Part shown: piece after piece, positions 24,404 to 33,898 of the stretch | Position numbering within the stretch: position 1 is the stretch's first letter | How the letters are laid out: the number at the start of each line of letters is the position of its first letter | Assembly: GCF_022012435.1 (NCBI RefSeq) | Contig: NZ_JAKLUA010000018.1 | Coordinates: 1 to 64,000, forward strand | Length of the DNA: 64,000 bases | Direction: 5' to 3' | Origin: Bradyrhizobium zhengyangense | GTDB lineage: Bacteria > Pseudomonadota > Alphaproteobacteria > Rhizobiales > Xanthobacteraceae | Position numbers and translations under genes: made by a program | Notes under the pieces: generated by a model | Seen by the model: the letters and a program-made list of their open reading frames with translations, nothing else | The model's database searches: none | What the model was told of the DNA's origin: nothing

Positions 24404-25822
24404 CTACTTCGCCGGCGGCTTGGGCCACGGCCTTTGCGCCCCGCGCAGGCCCTCGAACGCCTTGGCCATGCCGAGCACGCCGATGTCGTCGAAGCGGCGG
24501 CCGACGAGCTGTACGCCGATCGGAAAACCCGCGTCATCGAAGCCGCCATTGATGGACACGGCGGGGTTCTCCGACATATTCCACGGCACGGTATAGCAAA
24601 TGTGTTCGAACGGCCGCATCGGATCGTTGGTGGGTGAGGCCCAGTCCGCCGCATAGTTCACGTTCGGCGCCGTTGGCGAGATCACGTAGTCGAGCTCGCA
24701 GAACAGTCTTGATGCCGCCGCGCGGATCGCCATGGTCTGGTTGAAGCCTCTGATGACGTCGACGCCCGACAGCTTTGCACCGGAGGCGCCCCATTTGAAG
24801 ATATAGGGCAGCACCTTTGCCTGTTCGGCTGGCGCGAGCTTCGAAAGGTCATCCCACATCCGTGCGCGCCAGAAATTGTCGAGACCGTCGAGCATCTCGC
24901 GCGTGAGGATGCCGTCGACTTCGGTGACGACGGCACCGGCGGATTCGAACGCCTTTGCAGCTTTCACCGCGACATCGCGGACGAGCCGTTCCGCCGGCAG
25001 GCCGACGCCGGCATCGAGCATCAGGCCGATGCGCAGTTTTCGCGGCGACTTCTCCAGGCCCTTCCAGTTCAGCGGTTCGGCGGGCAGGCTCGTGCCGTCG
25101 CGCCGGTCGGGCTTGGCGATCACGCTCATCATCAGCGCGCAATCATCGACGGTGCGGGTCATCGGGCCGGCGACGCGGCCGACATAGGCGGGATCGATCG
25201 GCACGCGGCCAAAGCTCGGCTTCAGGCCGACGAGGCCGCACCAGCCGGCGGGCAGGCGCACCGAGCCGCCGATATCGGTGCCGAGATGCAGCGGACCATA
25301 GCCGGCCGCTGCCGCAGCGCCGGCGCCCGCGCTGGAGCCGCCGGGGTTCTTGGAGAGGTCCCAGGGATTGCGCGCGAGCGCATGGAACGAAGAGAGTCCA
25401 GAGGACAGCATGCCATAATCGGGCATCGTGGTCTTGGCGAAGATGATCGCGCCTGCCTCACGCAGCCGCGCGGCGGGCGGGGCGTCCTTCTCGGCTGGGA
25501 CCAATTTGACGCTCGCGGCACCCAGCGGCACCGGCACGCCCTTGGTCGCGATGTTGTCCTTCACCGTGACAGGCACGCCGTCGAGCGGACCAGAGGGCTC
25601 GCCCCCGGTCCAGCGCGCGGTCGAGGCTTTTGCGGCCGCGCGCGCACTTTCAGGGTCGAATGCATAGAGCGCCTTCAGATGCGGCTCCCACGCAGCGACA
25701 TGCGCGAGCAAATCCTCCAGCACCTCGCTCGGCGAGAATTGCTTGGCCCGATAGCCCGCGATCAGATCGACCGCCGAGAGATCGTGCAGCGAGGTGACCG
25801 CCTCCGCGGCGCTCTTCTTCAT
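24404..25822 (-). CDS. Amidase (amidase-signature family)
   Basis: A 472-residue amidase-signature hydrolase with the Ser-cisSer-Lys triad: Lys88 in VTVKDNIA, cis-Ser163 in NPGGSSAGAG and nucleophile Ser187 in GTDIGGSVRLPAGW. Hydrolyses C-N amide bonds. The gene begins two bases after the stop of the M20 hydrolase, so it is coupled to it. Together with the peptidases and Dpp-type transporter it points to breakdown of an imported amide or peptide. Confidence 0.93.
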   Translation of the reverse strand: MKKSAAEAVTSLHDLSAVDLIAGYRAKQFSPSEVLEDLLAHVAAWEPHLKALYAFDPESARAAAKASTARWTGGEPSGPLDGVPVTVKDNIATKGVPVPLGAASVKLVPAEKDAPPAARLREAGAIIFAKTTMPDYGMLSSGLSSFHALARNPWDLSKNPGGSSAGAGAAAAAGYGPLHLGTDIGGSVRLPAGWCGLVGLKPSFGRVPIDPAYVGRVAGPMTRTVDDCALMMSVIAKPDRRDGTSLPAEPLNWKGLEKSPRKLRIGLMLDAGVGLPAERLVRDVAVKAAKAFESAGAVVTEVDGILTREMLDGLDNFWRARMWDDLSKLAPAEQAKVLPYIFKWGASGAKLSGVDVIRGFNQTMAIRAAASRLFCELDYVISPTAPNVNYAADWASPTNDPMRPFEHICYTVPWNMSENPAVSINGGFDDAGFPIGVQLVGRRFDDIGVLGMAKAFEGLRGAQRPWPKPPAK

Positions 25823-25824
25823 TG

Positions 25825-26988
25825 CTAACCGACCGGCATGCGCGTTTCGATGATCCGGGCGAACATGCTGGCGCCGATCGGCAGGATCTTGTCGTCGAGC
25901 ACGAAGCCGGGATTGTGCACCGGCACGGAGCCGTCATGGCCGACCCAGAAATAGGCGCCGGGAATGGTCTCCAGCATGTCGGCAAAATCCTCGCTGCCCA
26001 TCTTCGGCTGGCTGCGGGTGATCACCTTGGCGGGATCGACAACGGTGCGCGCGACGTCCTCGACCACCTTGGACTGCTCGACCTGGTTGACCAGCACGTT
26101 GAAGGTGTCGCGGATGTCGACGTCGATCACGCACTGATAGGCGCTGGCGATGCCGGCGCAGATGGTGCGGATGCGTTCGCTGACCAGGGTGCGGACTTCC
26201 TTCGAGAAGGTGCGGATGGTGCCGCACAGATGCGCATCGCCCGGAATCACGTTGTAGGCGGAGCCCGCATGGATCTGGGTGATAGATACGACAGCAGCCT
26301 GAAGCGGCTCGACGTTGCGGCTGACGATGGTCTGGATCGCCTGCGCCAGCGTGGTCGCGATCACGACCGCGTCCTTGGAGCGCTCGGGCATCGCGCCATG
26401 CGCGCCATAGCCGGTGATGCGGAGGTCGAAGAAGTCGGCGCTGGCCATGGCCGGGCCGGGCAGGATGGCGATTTCGCCGTGGTTGAGGTCGGGCGCGTTG
26501 TGCAGGCCGTAGAGCTCGTCGCACGGAAACTTCTCGAACAGGCCGTCCTTGATCATGGCGCGGGCGCCGCCGAGGCCTTCCTCGGCCGGCTGGAAGATCA
26601 GGTGCACGGTGCCGTCGAAATTCCTGGTCTCGGCGAGATAGCGCGCGGTGCCGAGCAACATGGTGGTGTGGCCGTCATGGCCGCAACCGTGGAAGCGGCC
26701 GGGGATTTTCGAGCTCCATTTCAGATTGGTGTTCTCTTCCATCGGCAGCGCGTCCATGTCGGCGCGCAGGCCGATACGCTTGCTGCCCGAACCCTTGCCC
26801 TTGATGACGCCGATCACGCCGGTGCCGCCGAGACCGCGATGCACCTCGATGCCCCAGCTCGTCAGCTTGTCGGCGACGATGCCGGACGTACGCACTTCCT
26901 CGAAGCCGATCTCGGGATGGGCGTGCAGGTCGCGGCGGATAGCGGTGAGTTCGTCGGCATAGCCGTCGATGCGTTCGATGGTGGGCAT
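25825..26988 (-). CDS. M20 amidohydrolase (hippurate hydrolase / N-acyl amino acid hydrolase type)
   Basis: A 387-residue zinc aminoacylase-type enzyme. Metal ligands are in GCGHDGHTTMLLG, the catalytic Glu pair in FQPAEEGLGGARAM, and the C-terminal ligand in QPKMGSEDFADML; DLHAHPEIGFEE is at the N-terminus. Hydrolyses N-acyl or N-aroyl amino acids in the cytosol. ATG 26988 (MPTIERIDG) is chosen over a longer frame to 27072. Fourteen bases after the M81 gene and two before the amidase gene, so part of one operon. Confidence 0.93.
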   Translation of the reverse strand: MPTIERIDGYADELTAIRRDLHAHPEIGFEEVRTSGIVADKLTSWGIEVHRGLGGTGVIGVIKGKGSGSKRIGLRADMDALPMEENTNLKWSSKIPGRFHGCGHDGHTTMLLGTARYLAETRNFDGTVHLIFQPAEEGLGGARAMIKDGLFEKFPCDELYGLHNAPDLNHGEIAILPGPAMASADFFDLRITGYGAHGAMPERSKDAVVIATTLAQAIQTIVSRNVEPLQAAVVSITQIHAGSAYNVIPGDAHLCGTIRTFSKEVRTLVSERIRTICAGIASAYQCVIDVDIRDTFNVLVNQVEQSKVVEDVARTVVDPAKVITRSQPKMGSEDFADMLETIPGAYFWVGHDGSVPVHNPGFVLDDKILPIGASMFARIIETRMPVG

Positions 26989-27002
26989 GTGATCCTGTCC
27001 GG

Positions 27003-28508
27003 TTAGCGTGAAGGGGGATTGAAAACGGGGCCGTTCGGCTTGATGCGGATGCCCGGGCGCAGGCGCGTCCATGGCAGGGAGGCGGTGTCGGCCGGCATCG
27101 CGCCGGGGGCGGCGCAGATCATCGGCTGTTCAGCGATCGGTTCGAAATCGGCGCGGAAATGCACCGAGCTCTTGTTGACCAGGATTTTTTCCTTCGTCGG
27201 TTCGATCCCGACATAGCGGTACATCGCCTGGTCGGCCAGCTGCGCCTTGTGCGAGGAGACGACGACGCGGACGTCGCCGATGCGCAGGGCTGCGGAGAGG
27301 CCCATCTCCATCTCGCGGCCGCCAAAGTAGGGGCCGGGCGCGATGAAGCGGCCGTCGGAGAGCTTTTCGACGACGAAGGTCTCGGTGTAGGGCTCGTCGC
27401 CGGCGATCCCCGACTTGCCGCCGAGCGAGAGCGTGACGGCGGCGCCGACGCCCGCCGCATGCGCGGCCTTGGCGGATTCTGGATCGTAGATCACACCGGT
27501 CGCAGCGCTCGCCTTGTTGCGCACCAGCGCGCGCAGCATGCCCGTGGTGTCGGAATCGCCCCCGGCGCCGGGATTATCCTGGGTGTCTGCGATGATGATC
27601 GGCTTGCTCGCGTTCTTGGAGAGTTCCATCGCGTGGCGCACGCCGTCATCGGGCGACCAGATCTTGCCGTCGAAATCGTCTTCGTGGCTTTCAATCAGCT
27701 TGACGATCGCGTCGGCGGCGCGATCGGCGTCTTCCTGCGTCTTGCCATAGGCGAACACGCTCGGCCCGCAATCGCGGAAGTCAGCGGCAGGGAAGCCCGG
27801 CGCGAAAGACAGCGTCGGAACCGCATCGTTCTCCAGCGCAGCAAGCTTCTCGTAGATGCCCTTGGTGGGGAAGTCGTCGGTGCATTGCCAGCTGATCGCG
27901 ATCAGGAACGGTATCTGGCGGAATGACTTTGCGAAGCGAAGCTTCGTCTTCAGGAGCAGGGCAAGATGTTTTGCCGAGGCGCGGCCGGTCTCGGCCATGT
28001 CGATATGCGGATAGGTGCGGTAGGCGATCAGCGCGTCCGCATGTTCCATCATCGCAGGCGTGACGTTGGCGTGCAAATCGAGGCTTGCGACCAGCGGAAC
28101 ATCCTTGCCGATGACGCGGCGTACGCGCGCCAGAATCTCACCTTCGCCGTCGTCGAGATGCTCGGTGACCATGGCGCCGTGCAGATCGAGATAGACGGCG
28201 TCGATCGGGCCTGCGGCCGCGATGCCGTCGACCATCACCTTCACGATGCGCTCGAACGCATCCTTCGTGACATGCGCCGACGGGCTCGCACCGCAGGCAA
28301 TCGTCGGAACCAGTTCCCAACCATTGGCTTCAGCGCTGTCGACGAAACCGGCCAGCCCGACATTGATGCGCCGCATCACCTTCAGCACGTCGGGGCCTAC
28401 AGTCATCGCCGGCCAGCCGCCGCCATGCTGGAAGTCGGCGTAGGTCGCCTTCGTCGGCGCGAAGGTGTTGGTCTCGTGCAGGAAGCCGCCGACGGCGATA
28501 CGTGTCAT
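27003..28508 (-). CDS. M81 family metallopeptidase (microcystinase C / MlrC-like)
   Basis: A 501-residue protein of the M81 family: start MTRIAVGGFLHETNTFAP, then YLDLHGAMVTEHLDDGEGEILARVR, SLDLHANVTPAMM and IADTQDNPGAGGDSDTTGM, which hold the conserved metal ligands (His, Asp). MlrC in microcystin degraders cleaves linearised toxin; most homologues act on unknown amides or peptides. ATG 28508 is preceded by GGAG; an upstream TTG at 28511 is less likely. Cotranscribed with the M20 and amidase genes. Confidence 0.92.
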   Translation of the reverse strand: MTRIAVGGFLHETNTFAPTKATYADFQHGGGWPAMTVGPDVLKVMRRINVGLAGFVDSAEANGWELVPTIACGASPSAHVTKDAFERIVKVMVDGIAAAGPIDAVYLDLHGAMVTEHLDDGEGEILARVRRVIGKDVPLVASLDLHANVTPAMMEHADALIAYRTYPHIDMAETGRASAKHLALLLKTKLRFAKSFRQIPFLIAISWQCTDDFPTKGIYEKLAALENDAVPTLSFAPGFPAADFRDCGPSVFAYGKTQEDADRAADAIVKLIESHEDDFDGKIWSPDDGVRHAMELSKNASKPIIIADTQDNPGAGGDSDTTGMLRALVRNKASAATGVIYDPESAKAAHAAGVGAAVTLSLGGKSGIAGDEPYTETFVVEKLSDGRFIAPGPYFGGREMEMGLSAALRIGDVRVVVSSHKAQLADQAMYRYVGIEPTKEKILVNKSSVHFRADFEPIAEQPMICAAPGAMPADTASLPWTRLRPGIRIKPNGPVFNPPSR

Positions 28509-28627
28509 CAATGCATCTCCAGCCGATTGAAAGTGCGCGACGTTAGCCTTGGCTTTGCGAGGAGAGCAAGGCGGGAAGCAATCGCGCTGCGCATAGGGTC
28601 AGATCGTTTTGGGAATGCTGCTCCCCC

Positions 28628-28730
28628 GTCATTCCGGGGCGCGCGCAGCGCGAGCCCGGAATCCATTGGGCGACAGACTCTGCGGCTTGATGGATTCCGG
28701 GCTCATCGCTTCGCGATGCCCCGGAATGAC
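28628..28730. repeat. Intergenic palindromic repeat, family B copy 2
   Basis: Outer arms GTCATTCCGGGGCGCGCG / GCCCCGGAATGAC, inner arms CCCGGAATCCATTGG / GATGGATTCCGGG; same family as 2238-2340. Separates the M81 gene from the ABC ATPase gene in the minus-strand locus. Confidence 0.85.
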
Positions 28731-28744
28731 GACGGAGGGACTGA

Positions 28745-30406
28745 CTAGGCCGTCGCCACCACGCCCTCCGACACCGGCCGGAAGTTCGCAAAGTCCCAGC
28801 CGCGGCCGGGCGCCGCTTCGAGCAACGCCCGGGTGTAGGCCTCCTGCGGGTGTGTCAGCACTTCGGCGGCGGGGCCCTGTTCGACGACGCGGCCGTGCTG
28901 CATCACCACGACTTCGTCGCAGATTTGCGCAGCGACGCGCAAATCGTGAGTGATGAACAGGATGGCGATGCCGAGCCGCTTCTGGATCTCGTCGAGCAGG
29001 TCCAGCACCTGCGCCTGCACGGAGACGTCGAGCGCGGAGACCGCTTCGTCGGCGACCAGCACGTCAGGATCGAGCGCCAGCGCGCGCGCAATCGCAATGC
29101 GCTGGCGCTGGCCGCCGGAGAACTGGTGCGGATAGCGCGACACCGCGTCGGCGGGCAGGCCGACGAGCTCGAGCAGCTCGCGCGCCCGCTTCATCGCGTT
29201 CGCATGTGAGACGCCGTAATTGATCGGGCCTTCGGCGATGCTCTCGCCCACGGTGACGCGCGGATTGAGCGAGCGGTAGGGATCCTGGAACACGATCTGG
29301 ATCTTCTGCCGATGCGGCTGCAGCAGCCGGCGCGAGATGTCGGAGATCTCGCGGCCGGCAAGGCGCACGCCGCCCGAGGTCGGATCGATCAAGCGGACGA
29401 TGCAGCGCGCTACCGTCGACTTGCCGGAGCCGCTTTCGCCGACGATGCCGAGCGTGCGGCCTTTGCGCAGGGTCAGCGTCACCTTGTCGGCGGCGACGAC
29501 TTCGCGGCCTTTGCCGAAGAAGGCGCGCTCCTTGTAGATCTTGCTGAGGTCGTTGGCCTCGAGCACGATCGGTTCCTTGCTCTCCTCACGCGGCGGCCGC
29601 GGCACCAGGCTCGGCACGGCGGCCAGCAGGTTACGGGTATATTCCATCGTGGGATTGCGCAGCACGGTGTCGAGCGGGCCGGTTTCGACCAGGCGCCCCT
29701 GGCGCATGACAGCGACGCGGTCGGCGATCTCGGCGACCACGCCCATGTCATGGGTGATGAACAGCACCGCGGTGCCGTGATCGCGCTGGAGCTCGCGGAT
29801 CAGCGACAGGATCTGCTTCTGCGTGGTGACGTCGAGCGCGGTGGTCGGCTCATCCGCGATCAAGAGCTTCGGCTCCAGCACCAATGCCATTGCGATCATG
29901 ATGCGCTGGCGCTGGCCGCCGGAGAGGCGGTGCGGGTAGGAGGCGAAGATGCGCTCGACCTGGGGCAGGTGGACCTGCTCCATCATGTCGAGGATGCGCT
30001 TCTTTCGCGCCTTCGCATCGAGCTTGGTGTGGGCGCGCAGCACCTCGTCGATCTGGCGGCCGACCGGCACGACAGGATTGAGCGCGGTCATCGGTTCCTG
30101 GAAGATCATCGCCATCTTGGTGGCGCGCAACTGGCGCAGGCGGCGATCGGTCGCGGTGAGGATCTCCTCGCCGACGAGCTTGACGCTGCCGCCTGATGGA
30201 ACCAGCGTGCCCTTCGGCAGCAGGCCCATCGTGGTCAGCGAGGTCACCGACTTGCCCGAGCCGCTTTCGCCGACGAGGCATAGCGTCTCGCCTTCGTGCA
30301 CCTGGATCGAGATGCCGTCGATGATCTTTGCTCCGTTCGGCTTCTTGCCGACGGAGACGACGAGGTTGTTGATGTCGAGGACGGGGTTGGTCATTTGATC
30401 GGCCAT
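28745..30406 (-). CDS. Dipeptide/oligopeptide ABC transporter, fused DppD-DppF ATPase
   Basis: A 553-residue protein with two complete ABC domains and oligopeptide-type C-terminal extensions. Domain 1: Walker A GESGSGKSV near residue 42, signature LSGGQRQRI, Walker B LLIADEPTTALD. Domain 2: Walker A GESGSGKST, signature FSGGQRQRI, Walker B VLVADEAVSALD; here the catalytic Glu is kept but the usual Pro after it is Ala (DEA for DEP). Supplies ATP energy for peptide import. ATG 30406 overlaps the permease stop by one base (TGATG), so the start is well supported. Confidence 0.92.
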   Translation of the reverse strand: MADQMTNPVLDINNLVVSVGKKPNGAKIIDGISIQVHEGETLCLVGESGSGKSVTSLTTMGLLPKGTLVPSGGSVKLVGEEILTATDRRLRQLRATKMAMIFQEPMTALNPVVPVGRQIDEVLRAHTKLDAKARKKRILDMMEQVHLPQVERIFASYPHRLSGGQRQRIMIAMALVLEPKLLIADEPTTALDVTTQKQILSLIRELQRDHGTAVLFITHDMGVVAEIADRVAVMRQGRLVETGPLDTVLRNPTMEYTRNLLAAVPSLVPRPPREESKEPIVLEANDLSKIYKERAFFGKGREVVAADKVTLTLRKGRTLGIVGESGSGKSTVARCIVRLIDPTSGGVRLAGREISDISRRLLQPHRQKIQIVFQDPYRSLNPRVTVGESIAEGPINYGVSHANAMKRARELLELVGLPADAVSRYPHQFSGGQRQRIAIARALALDPDVLVADEAVSALDVSVQAQVLDLLDEIQKRLGIAILFITHDLRVAAQICDEVVVMQHGRVVEQGPAAEVLTHPQEAYTRALLEAAPGRGWDFANFRPVSEGVVATA

Positions 30407-31293
30407 CACTTGCCCTCCCGCTGCTTCATGCGGGGATCGAGGGCGTCGCGGGCGGCGTCGCCGATCAGGTTCATGCTGAGGATGGCGATCGAGAGCAGCA
30501 GGCCCGGCCAGAAGATCAGCGTCGGCTTGAGCTGAAAATACTGGCGCCCCTCGGCCATGATGTTGCCCCAGGTCGGCGTCTCCGGCGAGATGCCGGCGCC
30601 GAGGAAGGAGAGGATGGCTTCGGTGAGAATAGCAGAGGCGCAGACATAGGTGCCCTGGACGATCAGCGGCGCGATCGTGTTCGGCATCAGGTGCCGCCAC
30701 ATGATTTTCGGCAGGCTGGAGCCGACCGAGATCGCGGCCTCGACATAGGGCTCCTCACGCGCGGACAGCACGACCGAGCGCACCAGGCGCGCCACGCGCG
30801 GGATTTCGGGGATGGTGATGGCGACCAGTACGGTCCAGATGCTGGCGCCCGACAGCGAGACCACGGCGATCGCAAGCAGGATGCTCGGCATCGCCATCAG
30901 GCCGTCCATGATGCGCATCATCACGGAATCGACCAGCTTGAAGAAGCCGGAGACGAGACCGATCGCGAGCCCGATGGTGATCGAGAGGATCGCCGAGCCG
31001 ATGCCGACCAGCAGCGAGATGCGGCCGCCATAGATGACGCGCGACAGCAGGTCACGGCCATAGGCATCGGTGCCGAGCAGGAATTGCGCCGAGGAGGGCT
31101 TGAGGCGCTGCGAGGGCGCAAGCTGGATCGGATCATGCGGCGCGATCAGCGGCGCCAGGATCGAGATCAGCACGATCAGCGCGAGCAGGATCGTGGCCGC
31201 CGCGATGATCGGCGTCGAGGTGAGGAATCCGAGACGCGGCCGCAGTGGCGACGTGATCGGAATCGAGGATTGGGGAAGGCTATCGACCGTCAT
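30406..31293 (-). CDS. Peptide ABC transporter permease (DppC type)
   Basis: A 295-residue inner-membrane permease with an N-terminal helix, the OppC N-terminal region (PHDPIQLAPSQRLKPSSAQFLLGTDAYGRDLLSRVIYGGRISL) and five further helices. The EAA coupling loop is EPYVEAAISVGSSLPKIMWRHLMPN. Pairs with the DppB-type permease. Starts 20 nt after the DppB stop and overlaps the ATPase gene. Confidence 0.93.
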   Translation of the reverse strand: MTVDSLPQSSIPITSPLRPRLGFLTSTPIIAAATILLALIVLISILAPLIAPHDPIQLAPSQRLKPSSAQFLLGTDAYGRDLLSRVIYGGRISLLVGIGSAILSITIGLAIGLVSGFFKLVDSVMMRIMDGLMAMPSILLAIAVVSLSGASIWTVLVAITIPEIPRVARLVRSVVLSAREEPYVEAAISVGSSLPKIMWRHLMPNTIAPLIVQGTYVCASAILTEAILSFLGAGISPETPTWGNIMAEGRQYFQLKPTLIFWPGLLLSIAILSMNLIGDAARDALDPRMKQREGK

Positions 31294-31313
31294 CGTTGTT
31301 CTTGTCCTTAGCC

Positions 31314-32255
31314 TTAGTACCGGATGCGGGGATCGAGCAGCGTGTAGGCGACGTCGATCAGGAGATTGACGACGACGTAGATCAGCGAGGTCAGCAGGAT
31401 CATCGCCTGGATCACCGGATAGTCGCGGGCCAGCACCGCATCGACGGTGAGGCGGCCGATGCCGGGGATGTTGAACACGCTCTCGGTGACGACGACGCCA
31501 GAGATCAAAAGCGCAAAGCCGGTGCCGATCACGGTGATCACGGGCACCGCGGCGTTGCGCAGCGCGTGTCGCAGCATTACCGCGACCTCGTTGATGCCCT
31601 TTGCGCGCGCCGTTCGCACGTAGTCTTCGCCCAGAACATCGAGCATGGCCGCGCGCGTCATGCGCGCGATCAGCGCGATGTAGATGAAGGACAGCGCGCA
31701 GGTCGGCAGGATGATGCGCTCGAAGAACGGCCCGAAGCCCGCGCTGATGCTCTTGAAGCCCTGCACTGGCACCCAGCGCAGGTCGATCGCAAACACCTGG
31801 ATCAGGACATAGCCGACCACGAACACCGGCACCGAGAAGCCGAGCACCGACAGACCCATCACGAAGCGGTCGATCCAGGTGCCGTGCTTCCAGGCCGCGA
31901 TGACGCCGAGCGGCACGGCGACCATGACGGCGAGGATGATGGTCGAGAGCGCGATCGAGATCGACGGCTCGACGCGCTGTCCGATCATCTTCATGACCGG
32001 CAGGTTCGAGATCAGCGAGGTGCCGAGATCGCCGTGCAGCAGCTTGTTCACCCAGGTGATGAACTGCACGATCAAGGGCTCGTTGAGGCCGAGCGAGGTG
32101 CGGATGCGCTCCAGCCGTTCCGGCGTCGCATTGTCGCCGGCGAGGATCGCGGCTGGGTCGCCGGGCGTCAGCCGCAGCAGCAGGAAGACAAACAGCGCGA
32201 CGACGCCCATCACGGGCACGGCGGCGAAAATTCGGCGGAGGAGATATCCGAGCAA
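31314..32255 (-). CDS. Peptide ABC transporter permease (DppB type)
   Basis: A 313-residue permease: N-terminal MLGYLLRRIFAAVPVMGVVALFVFLLLRLTPGDPAAILAG is classical DppB/OppB, and the coupling loop is EDYVRTARAKGINEVAVMLRHALRNA. The start at 32255 is TTG, which gives the expected family N-terminus with GGGATCC upstream. First transporter gene of the minus-strand operon; a family A repeat and the CPG2-like peptidase gene lie upstream. Confidence 0.92.
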   Translation of the reverse strand: MLGYLLRRIFAAVPVMGVVALFVFLLLRLTPGDPAAILAGDNATPERLERIRTSLGLNEPLIVQFITWVNKLLHGDLGTSLISNLPVMKMIGQRVEPSISIALSTIILAVMVAVPLGVIAAWKHGTWIDRFVMGLSVLGFSVPVFVVGYVLIQVFAIDLRWVPVQGFKSISAGFGPFFERIILPTCALSFIYIALIARMTRAAMLDVLGEDYVRTARAKGINEVAVMLRHALRNAAVPVITVIGTGFALLISGVVVTESVFNIPGIGRLTVDAVLARDYPVIQAMILLTSLIYVVVNLLIDVAYTLLDPRIRY

Positions 32256-32379
32256 GTTGGATCCCGTCAGATGAGAGTCAAATCGGCGGCAGCGGTCATG
32301 GCCCGTTCTGCCATCAGCCTAACATTTCAGCAATTCCTGTGCCATCAGGGCCACAGATTTTGCAGTGCGGCCAGTCTTC

Positions 32380-32469
32380 GTAGGGTGGGCAAAGCGGAGC
32401 GTGCCCACCGTTCGCTGCAGTCGGCGAAAGGTCGTGGGCACGGCGCAAGCGCGCCTTTGCCCACCCTAC
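32380..32469. repeat. Intergenic palindromic repeat, family A copy 3
   Basis: The most regular of the three copies: GTAGGGTGGGCAAAGCGGAG / GCGCCTTTGCCCACCCTAC arms with inner CGTGCCCAC / GTGGGCACG. Sits between the CPG2-like peptidase stop and the DppB start. Confidence 0.85.
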
Positions 32470-32484
32470 AGAACGGCTTCGCGA

Positions 32485-33615
32485 TCACTCCAGCGTCGCC
32501 AGCAGCCCCGCCATCAGGCGGCCACGCTCAACGAGGCTCTCGACCTCGATATACTCTTCCAGCGTGTGGCCATTGCCCCCACGCACACCCAGGCCGTCGA
32601 GAGTCGGAATGCCCATGGCGCCGGTAAAATTGCCGTCGGAGCCGCCGCCGGAGCTCGCATGTGGTAATTCCGCGCCGAGAGATTTGGCGATGCCGCGCGC
32701 CTTTTCATACAGCGCCATGGTGCCCGCATCCGGCTCCCACACCGGCCGCGTCACGCCGCGCGTCACCTTGAAGGCGACGTCGTTGGTGGTGCCCGACAGC
32801 GCCAGCATGCGTTCGACGCCGCGGTCGAGATCGGCCTGGCGCTTGGCCATCGACAGCGCTTCGCCGGTGGCAGTCGTTGCAACGCAATTGACCCATTGCC
32901 CCCCGTGCACGACGCCGACCGAGAAGGTGCAGTCCTCCGTCGTCATCGCGTCGATCGCAAGAATCTGCCGCGCCATCTCGCGGATGGCCGAGCGTCCGGC
33001 CGACAAGGTCGCGCCGGCGTGGCTCGGTCGCCCTGTCGCTTCAAGATTGAAACGCGCGATGGCGTAACGTCCGGTGGTGACGCCGTTGTCGGCGCGGCCG
33101 GGCTCGGGCACCAGCACATATTTGTTCCGCGCAGCCTCCGCCTCGATGATGTCGCGCGTCGAGGGCGTGCCGACTTCCTCGTCCGGCGTGAACAGGATGG
33201 TGATCGGCAGGGGCGTCGTGAAGGACGCGCGCGCCAGTTGGCGGATCGCTTCCAGCGACAGGTAATTGCCGCCCTTCATGTCGTAGATGCCGGGGCCGTA
33301 GCATTTGTTGCCCTCGCGGCGCCATTTCAGCTTGTCGATGGTGCCGACCGGGTGGACGGTATCCATATGTCCAGCGATCAGGATGCCCGGCTCGCCTTGT
33401 TTCGGATGGGGAAAACGCGCGCGAACGACGCCGCCAAAGCCCTGACGGCCGGCGATGCGTTCGATGGTCGCACCCATGATCGCCATATCCCGCGCTGCGA
33501 TATCGAGCATGCCGTTCACCGCGCTCGCGTCCCAGGTCGGGCTTTCGCATTCCACCCAGGTGCGCAGGCCCGCGAGCATCGTCTCCGAATCGAAGGGAAG
33601 ATTGGCTGGATTCAT
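32485..33615 (-). CDS. M20 metallopeptidase (glutamate carboxypeptidase / CPG2-like)
   Basis: A 376-residue dizinc peptidase. Ligand motifs: GHMDTVHPVG, YGPGIYDMKGG, FTPDEEVGTPSTR, and the C-terminal ASSGGGSDGNF with the GNGHTLEEYIEVESL ending typical of CPG2-like enzymes. No signal peptide is seen, so it is cytoplasmic, unlike the periplasmic Pseudomonas enzyme. ATG 33615 (MNPANLPFD) chosen over the frame to 33711. Divergent from the first binding-protein gene, sharing a 283-nt regulatory region. Confidence 0.9.
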   Translation of the reverse strand: MNPANLPFDSETMLAGLRTWVECESPTWDASAVNGMLDIAARDMAIMGATIERIAGRQGFGGVVRARFPHPKQGEPGILIAGHMDTVHPVGTIDKLKWRREGNKCYGPGIYDMKGGNYLSLEAIRQLARASFTTPLPITILFTPDEEVGTPSTRDIIEAEAARNKYVLVPEPGRADNGVTTGRYAIARFNLEATGRPSHAGATLSAGRSAIREMARQILAIDAMTTEDCTFSVGVVHGGQWVNCVATTATGEALSMAKRQADLDRGVERMLALSGTTNDVAFKVTRGVTRPVWEPDAGTMALYEKARGIAKSLGAELPHASSGGGSDGNFTGAMGIPTLDGLGVRGGNGHTLEEYIEVESLVERGRLMAGLLATLE

Positions 33616-33898
33616 CTTAAAGTCTCTCAAGCTTCGAAAGATGGAATGCGCATTGCATCGGCGCAGGCAAGACTGGCAGGCAGGACGAGCGGAGTTGAGT
33701 TGTAGAGCCAATCCGGACTTTGTAGAGCCCGCGCGTTCGCCGCAAGGGCCTGCGCCGAAACCGGATTGACGCGCTCAGGACTGTCTGCAAGTCTCGAAAA
33801 GATAAAGGCATTGCACGAGGTTAGTTCGCCTAACGAACGAACCAAATGCTCAACCAATAATCCGCCTTTGAACAGTTTCACGCCAGGAGAAACTTTAT

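Noticed and set aside
23352..24596. 414-residue plus-strand frame opposite the crotonase
   Set aside because: Antisense of a complete crotonase with oxyanion motifs; crosses a palindromic repeat.
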